Source: Paenalkalicoccus suaedae (lineage in GTDB: Bacteria > Bacillota > Bacilli > Bacillales > Salisediminibacteriaceae). Taken from it: DNA of 64,000 nucleotides. The position numbers and the translations under genes were made by a program. Positions 7,184 through 14,571 of this stretch are shown piece by piece. The DNA lies in assembly GCF_006965545.2 (NCBI RefSeq), contig NZ_CP041372.2, positions 1,674,001 to 1,738,000 of the forward strand, in the 5' to 3' direction. Every line of letters begins with the position of its first letter. Position 1 is the first letter of the stretch. Below the pieces are notes generated by a model. The model was not told where the DNA came from and made no database searches. It was given only the letters and a program-made list of their open reading frames with translations.

Positions 7184-7974
7184 TACATATCGTGATTGCA
7201 GGCCCAAGAGGAAATATGGGGAAAGAAGCTGTTAAAATGGTCATGGGTGAGGAAACGTTTACGTTAACAGCAGTCGTAGACCGTAAACATGATGGAGCTC
7301 GTTTGAAGGATGTGGCCCCCGACTTAGATGCGGACGTACCAGTATATACAAACATGGAAGAATGTTTCCAAAAAGAGGTATGTGATGTATTAATCGATTT
7401 AACAAGTCCTGAGACTGGTAAGCAGCATATGGTAACGGCATTTAATTATAACGTGCGACCAGTTGTCGGAACGACAGGATTTACGGATGAAGATATTGAG
7501 GAGCTTACGAAAACTGCATCGGAAAAAGAATTAGGGGCGATTATTGCGCCGAATTTTGCTATTGGTGCCATTCTTTTAATGAAATTTTCGAAGCAAGCAG
7601 CTAAATATATGACGGATGTTGAGATTATTGAGCAGCACCATGATAAAAAGCTAGATGCTCCTTCTGGAACGGCGATTAAAACAGCTCAAATGATCGCGGA
7701 AGTGAGAGAAGAAAAAACACAGGGTCACGTAGATGAAACGGAGACGCTACAAGGGGCGCGAGGAGCTGACTTTGAAGGGATGCGCATCCATAGCGTTCGA
7801 TTACCAGGAAGAGTTGCGCACCAAGAGGTCCTATTTGGTGGACAAGGTCAAACATTGACTTTAAGACACGATTCATTAGACCGTACCTCTTTCATGCCAG
7901 GTGTGAAGCTAGCTGTAGATGAGGTTATGCATTTAAAAACGCTCGTATATGGACTTGATCAACTTATCGACTAA
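7180..7974 (+). CDS. dapB: 4-hydroxy-tetrahydrodipicolinate reductase
   Basis: Reduces the DapA product to tetrahydrodipicolinate with NAD(P)H, in the diaminopimelate/lysine pathway that feeds cell wall and spore dipicolinate. It has 264 residues. The nucleotide motif GPRGNMG is at 8-14; the catalytic segment EQHHDKKLDAPSGTA is at 151-165, with H154 and K157 as the likely acid and substrate-binding residues; APNFAIG is at 123-129. The start overlaps ypjD (ATGA). patA, a later-step aminotransferase of the acetyl branch, lies at 58.6 kb. Confidence 0.96.
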   Translation: MIHIVIAGPRGNMGKEAVKMVMGEETFTLTAVVDRKHDGARLKDVAPDLDADVPVYTNMEECFQKEVCDVLIDLTSPETGKQHMVTAFNYNVRPVVGTTGFTDEDIEELTKTASEKELGAIIAPNFAIGAILLMKFSKQAAKYMTDVEIIEQHHDKKLDAPSGTAIKTAQMIAEVREEKTQGHVDETETLQGARGADFEGMRIHSVRLPGRVAHQEVLFGGQGQTLTLRHDSLDRTSFMPGVKLAVDEVMHLKTLVYGLDQLID

Positions 7975-7986
7975 GGGGGAGAAAAA

Positions 7987-8391
7987 ATGAATATTGCATG
8001 CATCGCTCACGATCAAAAGAAGGATGAACTTGTTAATTTTACGATAGCTTATGAGCCTGTGCTAAAAGATCATACGTTATTTGCAACGGGAACAACGGGA
8101 ACTCGTATTATGGAAGCAACAAATCTTTCTGTCCATCGTTTTAGGTCAGGTCCATTAGGCGGTGATCAGCAAATCGGTGCAAAGATAGCTGAAAATGAGA
8201 TGGATCTTGTCTTATTCTTTAAAGATCCACTTACTGCTCAGCCTCATGAGCCAGATATTTCTGCGCTCATTCGCCTTTGTGATGTGTACGAGATTCCACT
8301 TGCAACCAATCTTGCTACTGCCGAAATTCTTATTGCTGGTCTTTCTCGTGGAGATTTTGATTTTCGCGAGCTTGCAAAAAGGAGGAAGTAA
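7987..8391 (+). CDS. mgsA: Methylglyoxal synthase
   Basis: Converts dihydroxyacetone phosphate to methylglyoxal and phosphate, a bypass of lower glycolysis used under phosphate stress. It has 134 residues, typical of the family. The phosphate-binding loop ATGTTGTR is at 33-40, and the catalytic base is the Asp in [10 protein letters not shown] (D60); the following [14 protein letters not shown] segment is also characteristic. The adjoining bsh genes make bacillithiol, the thiol that detoxifies methylglyoxal in Bacillus, so the neighbourhood is functionally coherent. Confidence 0.96.
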   Translation: MNIACIAHDQKKDELVNFTIAYEPVLKDHTLFATGTTGTRIMEATNLSVHRFRSGPLGGDQQIGAKIAENEMDLVLFFKDPLTAQPHEPDISALIRLCDVYEIPLATNLATAEILIAGLSRGDFDFRELAKRRK

Positions 8392-9084
8392 GTGTCACAC
8401 ACGGATATATTAGCAGTTGGAGCCCACCCAGACGATGTAGAAATCGGCATGGGGGGGACTCTTTATAAATATAGAGATAAAAAAACAATGATTGTCCATT
8501 TAACTCAGGCGGAGCTTAGCTCAAACGGTACTGTTGCTACAAGATTAGAGGAATCTAAACGTGCGTGTGACATTCTAAACGTAGATAAAACAACAACCTT
8601 AACGTTTCCTGATAGGGGGTTATACACGCAGAGAGATAAAGTTATTGATGAACTTGTAAAAATTATTCGCGAGACTAAACCGCGCTTCTTATTTGCTCCA
8701 TCGAAAATAGACCGTCACCCTGACCACGGCATGTGTGCGGAGCTTGTAGCAGAAGCTTTTTTTAATAGCGGCATAAAACGGTTCAAGCCAGAGCTTGGAG
8801 ATGCGTTTAGGCCAAAGGCTCTGTACTTTTATCAAATTAATGGATTACATACACCGGATTTCACAATAGACATCTCCAAGAGTTTAGAAAAGAAGCAGGA
8901 GGCGCTTGAGGCGTTTAAAAGTCAGTTTGAGTCAACTAGTACCTCAACACAGACACCGCTTAATAATGGGTACGTAGAGGACGTTTTAGCAAGAGATAAA
9001 TTAATAGGTCGCAACTCAGGCGTTTTGTATGCGGAGGGGTTTTTGACACATCATCAGTACATTACAAAAGAGTTATTCAATTAA
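8392..9084 (+). CDS. bshB1: N-acetyl-alpha-D-glucosaminyl L-malate deacetylase 1
   Basis: Second enzyme of bacillithiol synthesis: removes the acetyl group from GlcNAc-malate. It has 230 residues and belongs to the LmbE/PIG-L zinc deacetylases. Motifs AHPDD (11-15) and HPDHG (108-112) provide zinc ligands and the catalytic Asp. It starts at a GTG directly after the mgsA stop; its ribosome site AGGAGG is inside the end of mgsA. bshA follows 15 nt later. bshC is not in this window. Confidence 0.94.
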   Translation: MSHTDILAVGAHPDDVEIGMGGTLYKYRDKKTMIVHLTQAELSSNGTVATRLEESKRACDILNVDKTTTLTFPDRGLYTQRDKVIDELVKIIRETKPRFLFAPSKIDRHPDHGMCAELVAEAFFNSGIKRFKPELGDAFRPKALYFYQINGLHTPDFTIDISKSLEKKQEALEAFKSQFESTSTSTQTPLNNGYVEDVLARDKLIGRNSGVLYAEGFLTHHQYITKELFN

Positions 9085-9099
9085 AAGGAGCTTTTTAGC

Positions 9100-10227
9100 A
9101 TGAAAATTGGTATTACGTGCTATCCAACGGTAGGAGGCTCAGGCATCGTTGCAACCGAGCTCGGCTTAGCGTTGGCTGAAAAAGGTCACGAGGTTCATTT
9201 TATTACCTCCAGTTTACCTTTTCGTTTAGACGACTCTCATACAAATATTTATTACCACGAGGTATCTGTCAGCTCGTACGCAGTTTTTCAGTACCCACCT
9301 TATGATTTGGCGCTTGCATCTAAAATGGCGGATGTGATTAAAGAGGAAAAACTAGATATCCTTCACGTCCATTACGCGATCCCACACGCCGTGAGTGCAT
9401 TTTTAGCGAAAGAGATGGTGGATGGGAATGTGAGAATAGTAACAACACTTCACGGAACCGACATAACGGTACTAGGTGATGATCCAACACTCAGCAACAT
9501 GATTCGTTTTAGTATAGAGAAATCAGATATCGTAACTGCTGTATCGGACGATCTTATTCGCCAGACGAGGGAGCTACTTCACGTTAAAAAGGATATCCAC
9601 ACCGTCTATAACTTTATTGATGAGCGCATTTATCATCCCCGGGCAACTGTAAATACAAAAAAGGAATTGCAAATTAAAGATGAACAAAAAGTGCTCATCC
9701 ATATTTCGAACTTTCGCAAAGTAAAGCGCGTAGATGATGTCGTTCGCGTCTTTCATCTTGTCCAAAAAGAAATAGACAGTGTTTTACTTTTAGTAGGAGA
9801 TGGACCCGAGCTTCCTATCATTCGTCAGTTAGTGAAGGATTTAGGGATTTCGGATCGTGTACGAATTTTAGGGAGTCAAAAACGTGTGGCGGAGCTTTTA
9901 TCTATTAGTGATGTGAAGTTGCTACTATCTTCAAAAGAGAGCTTCGGTTTAGTGCTATTAGAAGCGATGGCGTGTGGAGTTCCTGTCGTTGGAACGGATA
10001 TAGGAGGCATTCCTGAGGTCATTGAAGATAACGTAAGCGGGTTTATTTGTAAGCTGGGAGATATTGAGGATATTGCTCAAAAGACTGTAGAACTTCTTGA
10101 AGATGAGCGACTTCATGAGAATATGGCTATTGCCGCAAGAAAACGCGCTACCGTTGATTTTCACAAGCAAAAAATTGTGCATCAATATGAGGTGCTTTAT
10201 GAAAGAGCTCTTCATGATAAAGAGTAA
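9100..10227 (+). CDS. bshA: N-acetyl-alpha-D-glucosaminyl L-malate synthase
   Basis: A GT4-family glycosyltransferase that joins GlcNAc from UDP-GlcNAc to L-malate, the first step of bacillithiol synthesis. It has 375 residues. Visible features are the glycine-rich PTVGGSGIVATELG loop near the N-terminus (9-22), HGTDIT (about 128-133), and the C-terminal donor-site segment KESFGLVLLEAMACGVPVVGT (about 280-300) with the ExxxxxxxE pattern of GT4 enzymes. The end overlaps the start of cca by 29 nt. Confidence 0.95.
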   Translation: MKIGITCYPTVGGSGIVATELGLALAEKGHEVHFITSSLPFRLDDSHTNIYYHEVSVSSYAVFQYPPYDLALASKMADVIKEEKLDILHVHYAIPHAVSAFLAKEMVDGNVRIVTTLHGTDITVLGDDPTLSNMIRFSIEKSDIVTAVSDDLIRQTRELLHVKKDIHTVYNFIDERIYHPRATVNTKKELQIKDEQKVLIHISNFRKVKRVDDVVRVFHLVQKEIDSVLLLVGDGPELPIIRQLVKDLGISDRVRILGSQKRVAELLSISDVKLLLSSKESFGLVLLEAMACGVPVVGTDIGGIPEVIEDNVSGFICKLGDIEDIAQKTVELLEDERLHENMAIAARKRATVDFHKQKIVHQYEVLYERALHDKE

Positions 10228-11254
10228 GGTTTTTACAAAGCTCGTGGAAACGGGATATGAAACATACGTTGTCGGAGGCGCGGTTCGAGACGCACTATTA
10301 GGAAAGCCTTCAAGAGATATTGACATCGCCTGCGCTATCTCGGAGGATGCTCTGCGTTCAGTATTTACTCGCGTCGTAGCGATTGGAAGAGAGAAGCAGT
10401 CCTACTTAGTTTTTCATCAAGGGGAGCGCGCAGAAGTAACATTAATGGTGGATACACCTATTGAGGAAGATTTAAAAAGGCGCGATTTCACAGTCAATGC
10501 AATCGCAGCGGCAGGAAGCGTCTTGATTGATCCTTTTAACGGTCAGCGTGCATTAAAAGAGAAGAGATTATCTCAAGTGACGTCTCAAAGTTTTATACAC
10601 GATCCTATACGTTTGTTGCGTGCCGTTCGAATGGAGCAACAGCTTGATGTGACAATGGATGCAAAAACCTTTTCGTCTTTCGTTGAAAATAGGGAGTTAC
10701 TTTTTACAGCAAGTAAAGAACGAATTATTCAAGAGCTATTAAAGCTGAGGAACGAGATAAAACATTCCTCACGGGTACTAGAATTACTAGAGACATTAGG
10801 GTTCGCCGTATCAGAAGAATTTGCGCCCCAACTAATTAAGATTGCTCAAAGATCAGATACGTCTTTCTTAGCAGTACTTTTAACTGACAAGAGACGCGTT
10901 TCCCTTCTCCCTAAAAAGCTAAAGCAGAGGGTATTGCTGTATCATGCGTATGTAGAGCGTGTGCCCACATCCATAGATCTGCTTCGACTAAATCGTGAAG
11001 AAGTCCGTGACGTATCGTTTTTAAGGGAGCTGCGTGGATCTAAAACCAATCTGTTGGATCAGTATGACCGCCTGCCGATAAAAGACATAGGTGACCTCAG
11101 CGTTACTGGTCTAGACTTAATTCAAGCAGGAGTGGAGCAAGGACCAGAGATTGCTCATGTCAAAACACAGCTTCTTATCCGCATTTTGAATGGAAAGCTT
11201 AACAACGAGAAGGAAACGTTGCTACGGTTTGTTAAACAGGAGATGATTACATGA
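10199..11254 (+). CDS. cca: CCA-adding tRNA nucleotidyltransferase
   Basis: Adds or repairs the 3' CCA of tRNAs. The chosen start, ATG 10199, lies inside bshA behind GAGGTG and gives 351 residues; it aligns well with the B. subtilis N-terminus as I recall it. ATG 10214 is the alternative. The class II nucleotidyltransferase signature GGAVRD (26-31) and the metal-binding DID (40-42) are clear, followed by the RRDFTVNAIA segment near 90-100. It is some 45 residues shorter than the B. subtilis enzyme, mainly in the C-terminal tail domain. Confidence 0.92.
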   Translation: MKELFMIKSKVFTKLVETGYETYVVGGAVRDALLGKPSRDIDIACAISEDALRSVFTRVVAIGREKQSYLVFHQGERAEVTLMVDTPIEEDLKRRDFTVNAIAAAGSVLIDPFNGQRALKEKRLSQVTSQSFIHDPIRLLRAVRMEQQLDVTMDAKTFSSFVENRELLFTASKERIIQELLKLRNEIKHSSRVLELLETLGFAVSEEFAPQLIKIAQRSDTSFLAVLLTDKRRVSLLPKKLKQRVLLYHAYVERVPTSIDLLRLNREEVRDVSFLRELRGSKTNLLDQYDRLPIKDIGDLSVTGLDLIQAGVEQGPEIAHVKTQLLIRILNGKLNNEKETLLRFVKQEMIT

Positions 11255-12195
11255 AAGAAGACGTGTTAGCGATTTTAAAAGAAAGTCAATCGCATGTTTC
11301 AGGAGAGAAAATGAGTGAGCAATTAGCTTGTAGCAGAACAGCAATCTGGAAAGCTATATCTCAGCTTAAAAAAGAGGGGTACCCAATTGAGGCGCAACGT
11401 AATTTGGGCTATAAACTTACTGATTTTGACCTTTTAAACGAACGAGAGCTTGCTTTAATTGCTCCAGAATACAAGATCCACTATATAGAACAAACGGGAT
11501 CTACTCAGCAGGTCGCGATGCAACTGTTAGCGGATGGTGCTGACACTAATACTGTCGTTGTGGCGGGGACACAAACGAGTGGCCGAGGAAGACTTGGTCG
11601 CGTTTGGCAATCGGAGAAATATACAACCGTATCCATGAGCATGATTATTAAGCCTACGATCACACTTCAGCATGCTCCAAAGCTCACTCTTGTAGCAGCA
11701 GTTGCTGTCGCGAGAGCACTGTCCAAGTATGCAGATGTATCCATTAAATGGCCAAACGATATTTTAATTAATGGGAAGAAAGTGTGCGGCATCTTAACAG
11801 AGCTTCAAGCGGATCCAGATCGAATTAAAGCAGTGATTATCGGGATTGGTATTAACGTAAATAACGCTGTATTTGATGAGAGCCTAGAAGACCGTGCAAC
11901 ATCGCTTGCACAAGAAGCGAAGCAATCCATTCCTCGCGTCAATGTCATAGAGCGTGTACTTACTGAATGGACGCAAATGTACGCCTTATTTGAATCAGAT
12001 GGATTCACCGTGTTAAAACCATTATGGGAAGCGTACGCAACATCTATAGGTGCAACGATTCGCGTCAGATCCGAGCAAGAAACATTAGTATGCACGCTCC
12101 TCGGAATTACAGACGATGGTTATTTACGTGTGCAACGAGAGGGTGGAGAAGAGACGTTGATTATCTCTGGAGATATCGATCTCGTTTCTTCCTAG
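11251..12195 (+). CDS. birA: Biotin protein ligase / biotin operon repressor
   Basis: Bifunctional protein of 314 residues: it attaches biotin to carboxylases and, as the biotinyl-AMP form, represses biotin genes. A winged helix (HTH about 19-40, CSRTAIWKAISQLKKEG) is present, so this is the repressor-type ligase. Ligase motifs are GRGRLGR (111-117), KWPND (166-170) and NGKKVCGIL (174-182). Its ATG overlaps the cca stop (ATGA). Last gene of the ypjD operon. Confidence 0.95.
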   Translation: MKEDVLAILKESQSHVSGEKMSEQLACSRTAIWKAISQLKKEGYPIEAQRNLGYKLTDFDLLNERELALIAPEYKIHYIEQTGSTQQVAMQLLADGADTNTVVVAGTQTSGRGRLGRVWQSEKYTTVSMSMIIKPTITLQHAPKLTLVAAVAVARALSKYADVSIKWPNDILINGKKVCGILTELQADPDRIKAVIIGIGINVNNAVFDESLEDRATSLAQEAKQSIPRVNVIERVLTEWTQMYALFESDGFTVLKPLWEAYATSIGATIRVRSEQETLVCTLLGITDDGYLRVQREGGEETLIISGDIDLVSS

Positions 12196-12208
12196 AAGAT
12201 TGCATTTT

Positions 12209-12217
12209 TGCTATACT
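12209..12217 (+). promoter_or_regulatory. Extended -10 promoter before panBCD
   Basis: TGC-TATACT (12209-12217) is an extended -10 element just after the birA stop; the -35 region is poor. Transcripts starting near 12224 would carry a leader of about 140 nt before panB. Confidence 0.4.
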
Positions 12218-12226
12218 AAATAACGG

Positions 12227-12358
12227 ACAGGATTGTGCTAAACAACCTGTACCTGCAAGATAGAATTAAGTATTAGTTGTCTGCCTTGATCTTTTAGACA
12301 GGGACAGAAGGTTATAGAGTCTTTTAACTATGCCTTCTTGTCAGACGATAGGAAGGGG
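12227..12358 (+). ncRNA. Structured leader of panBCD, possible pan-motif RNA
   Basis: Two hairpins are visible. The first pairs ACAGG-TTGT with ACAA-CCTGT (12227-12250) with a single unpaired A in the 5' arm. The second pairs GACA-GAAGG and ATAG with CTAT and CCTTC-TTGTC (about 12304-12343). The CCTTC arm can instead pair with GGAAGG at the panB ribosome site, giving two exclusive folds. The pan motif is a known RNA class upstream of panB in Firmicutes, often in two copies with bulged A residues. Assignment rests on position and these bulges, not on a model search. Confidence 0.5.
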
Positions 12359-12366
12359 TTTTTTAT

Positions 12367-13200
12367 ATGCATACAACAGCCTCACTTAAAAAAATGAAGG
12401 CGAGTAAGGATCAGATCGTGATGTTAACAGCTTACGATGCACCCTCTGCCAAGCTTAGTGAAGAGGCGGAGGTAGACGTTATTTTAGTAGGCGATTCCGT
12501 TGGGATGGTCGTATTAGGGTACGATTCTACAGTTCCAGTAACACTAGAGGACATGCTCCATCATGCGAAAGCGTGTAGACGTGGCGCAAAAGATACATTT
12601 ATCGTCACAGACATGCCGTTTATGACCTACCATTCCTCCATTTCAGAAACGATGGCGAATGCGAGGCGTATTATGCAAGAGACTGGCTCGAATGCGGTAA
12701 AGCTTGAAGGGAATGGCATTGTTATTGACCATACCCGTGCACTTGTGCAAGCCGGAGTACCAGTTGTTAGTCATTTAGGGTTAACACCTCAAACAGTCGG
12801 TGTTACTGGTGGCTATAAGGTACAGGCTAAAAAAGAAGAGGATAAAGAGCAACTTTTAACGGACGCTAAAGCGATTGAAGAAGCAGGTGCATGTATGCTC
12901 GTGTTAGAGTGTGTGCCTGAAGGGATTGCAAAACAAGTAGCGGAAGCGATTGACATTCCTGTAATTGGGATTGGTGCAGGACGTCAGGTTGATGGGCAAG
13001 TACTCGTATACCATGACCTCATTGGCTACTACAGCGGACATGTTGCAAAATTTGTGAAGCAATATGCCTCTGTCAATGATTCAATTCGAGATGCGATTAA
13101 GTCTTACACAAAAGACGTCAAACATCACGATTTTCCTGAAGAAAAGCACGTATTTGAACCAGATGAAAAAGTAACGCTCTATGGGGGTAGCTCCTCATGA
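12367..13200 (+). CDS. panB: 3-methyl-2-oxobutanoate hydroxymethyltransferase
   Basis: First committed enzyme of pantothenate synthesis: transfers a hydroxymethyl group from methylene-tetrahydrofolate to ketoisovalerate. It has 277 residues with a TIM-barrel fold. VGDSVGMV (41-48) holds a magnesium-binding Asp, and the C-terminal half carries [18 protein letters not shown]. The ribosome site GGAAGGGG at 12350-12357 may be masked by the leader RNA. It overlaps panC by 4 nt. Confidence 0.96.
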   Translation: MHTTASLKKMKASKDQIVMLTAYDAPSAKLSEEAEVDVILVGDSVGMVVLGYDSTVPVTLEDMLHHAKACRRGAKDTFIVTDMPFMTYHSSISETMANARRIMQETGSNAVKLEGNGIVIDHTRALVQAGVPVVSHLGLTPQTVGVTGGYKVQAKKEEDKEQLLTDAKAIEEAGACMLVLECVPEGIAKQVAEAIDIPVIGIGAGRQVDGQVLVYHDLIGYYSGHVAKFVKQYASVNDSIRDAIKSYTKDVKHHDFPEEKHVFEPDEKVTLYGGSSS

Positions 13201-14045
13201 TTCGAGTGGAAACGATAAAGGAACTAAAAGCGATTTTAAGAGCGGAGCGAGAGAAAGGTCACACAATTGGGTTTGTACCAACGATGGGATATTTGCATGA
13301 AGGCCACATGACGCTAGTCGATGAAGCGACAAAAAGCAACGACTGTGTCGTGATGAGTATATTCGTGAATCCACTTCAATTTGGACCAACAGAGGATTTT
13401 GACTCGTATCCACGCGATTTAGAACGCGACGCGCTTCGTGCAAAAGAACGTGGTGTCACTATTTTATTTACACCGAACGAAGAGGAAATGTATAAACGTA
13501 AGATGAGCGCCACTCTCCAGGTTCACGACGGAGTGAACGTGCTTTGCGGGGCGAAGCGAGAAGGTCACTTTGATGGTGTAGCAACGGTTGTAATGAAGCT
13601 GTTAAACATCGTCTCACCCACTCATGCGTATTTTGGTAAAAAGGATGCGCAGCAGGTTGCGATCATTTGGCGTATGGTAGAAGATTTTGAGATGGACGTC
13701 ACCATTGTCCCAGTCGATATTGTAAGAGAAGAAGACGGGCTTGCGATGAGTTCTAGGAACGTGAGACTAACTCCTTATGAGCGTAAGGAAGCACCTCGCA
13801 TTTATGCTCTTTTAAAGCATGCTATCGCGCAGTCTCAAACTGTAGAGGAGCTACTTGATGTCGCATTCAAACAAGCACATGAGTTAGAGCTTGCAGAATT
13901 AGATTACGTAGAGCTTAGAACGTTTCCTGACTTAAAAGAAGCGACAAAACTTGAAGGGCAGTTGATTCTAGCAATTGCTATGAACTATGAGCATGCTCGA
14001 CTAATTGACAATATAATTTGGGAACCTACAAGAAAGGATCGATAA
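13197..14045 (+). CDS. panC: Pantothenate synthetase
   Basis: Joins pantoate and beta-alanine with ATP. It has 282 residues and the fold of class I aminoacyl-tRNA synthetases: the HIGH-like motif is HEGH (34-37, in [11 protein letters not shown]) and the KMSKS-like segment is AMSSRNVRL (about 182-190). FFGKKDAQQ-type substrate residues appear as YFGKKDAQQ (about 143-151). The ATG overlaps the panB stop, and panD follows after 3 nt. Confidence 0.96.
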   Translation: MIRVETIKELKAILRAEREKGHTIGFVPTMGYLHEGHMTLVDEATKSNDCVVMSIFVNPLQFGPTEDFDSYPRDLERDALRAKERGVTILFTPNEEEMYKRKMSATLQVHDGVNVLCGAKREGHFDGVATVVMKLLNIVSPTHAYFGKKDAQQVAIIWRMVEDFEMDVTIVPVDIVREEDGLAMSSRNVRLTPYERKEAPRIYALLKHAIAQSQTVEELLDVAFKQAHELELAELDYVELRTFPDLKEATKLEGQLILAIAMNYEHARLIDNIIWEPTRKDR

Positions 14046-14048
14046 CCA

Positions 14049-14432
14049 ATGTTTCGAGAAATGATGAGTGGAAAGTTGCATAGAGGCACCGTGACAGAAG
14101 CAAACTTGAACTATGTAGGCAGTATTACAATCGATCAGGATTTAATGGACGCTGTTGGGATTTTACCTAATGAGAAAGTACAAGTTGTGAATAATAATAA
14201 TGGTGCAAGACTAGAAACATATACCATTAAAGGCGAGAGAGGATCAAAAACAATCTGCTTAAATGGTGCTGCTGCGAGACTTGTGCAACCAGGCGATAAA
14301 GTAATTATTATCTCGTATAAATATATGACAGAGGAAGAGTCCTTGTCTCATACACCTAAAGTAGCGGTTTTAGATGATCAAAACGTTATTATTGAAATGA
14401 TGGGGCATGAACCAGCTGCCACTGTAAGATAA
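14049..14432 (+). CDS. panD: Aspartate 1-decarboxylase proenzyme
   Basis: Pyruvoyl enzyme that makes beta-alanine from aspartate for PanC. It has 127 residues. The self-cleavage site is G24-S25 (NYVGSITID), where Ser becomes the pyruvoyl group. The length is typical. Last gene of the panBCD operon; a terminator-like hairpin follows. Confidence 0.96.
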   Translation: MFREMMSGKLHRGTVTEANLNYVGSITIDQDLMDAVGILPNEKVQVVNNNNGARLETYTIKGERGSKTICLNGAAARLVQPGDKVIIISYKYMTEEESLSHTPKVAVLDDQNVIIEMMGHEPAATVR

Positions 14433-14442
14433 AGCACTAGTT

Positions 14443-14487
14443 AGGTTAGGAGGAGAGCGATTGCTCCCTTCTGACCTATTTGTTTTA
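14443..14487 (+). terminator. Probable panBCD terminator
   Basis: AGGTTAG-GGAG pairs imperfectly with CTCC-CTGACCT, followed by ATTTGTTTT. The stem has internal mismatches, so efficiency is uncertain. Confidence 0.5.
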
Positions 14488-14522
14488 GAGCCTACTAGCT
14501 AGTCTCTCTATAGCAAAAAACG

Positions 14523-14531
14523 TGTTACAAT
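14523..14531 (+). promoter_or_regulatory. Extended -10 promoter of dinG
   Basis: TGT-TACAAT (14523-14531) lies 40 nt before the dinG start, with no convincing -35. No LexA box was seen beside it. Confidence 0.4.
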
Positions 14532-14571
14532 AGCTAGGGAACGATTTTGAAAGTGAAAGTAGGCGAGTTAG

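Noticed and set aside
7131-7355. Minus-strand open frames over dapB and similar antisense frames over dinG, ponA and odhA.
   Set aside because: They are antisense to well-supported conserved genes and lack ribosome sites.
12227-12358. T-box riboswitch in the panB leader.
   Set aside because: The conserved T-box sequence (AGGGTGG-type) is absent and the downstream genes are not typical T-box targets.
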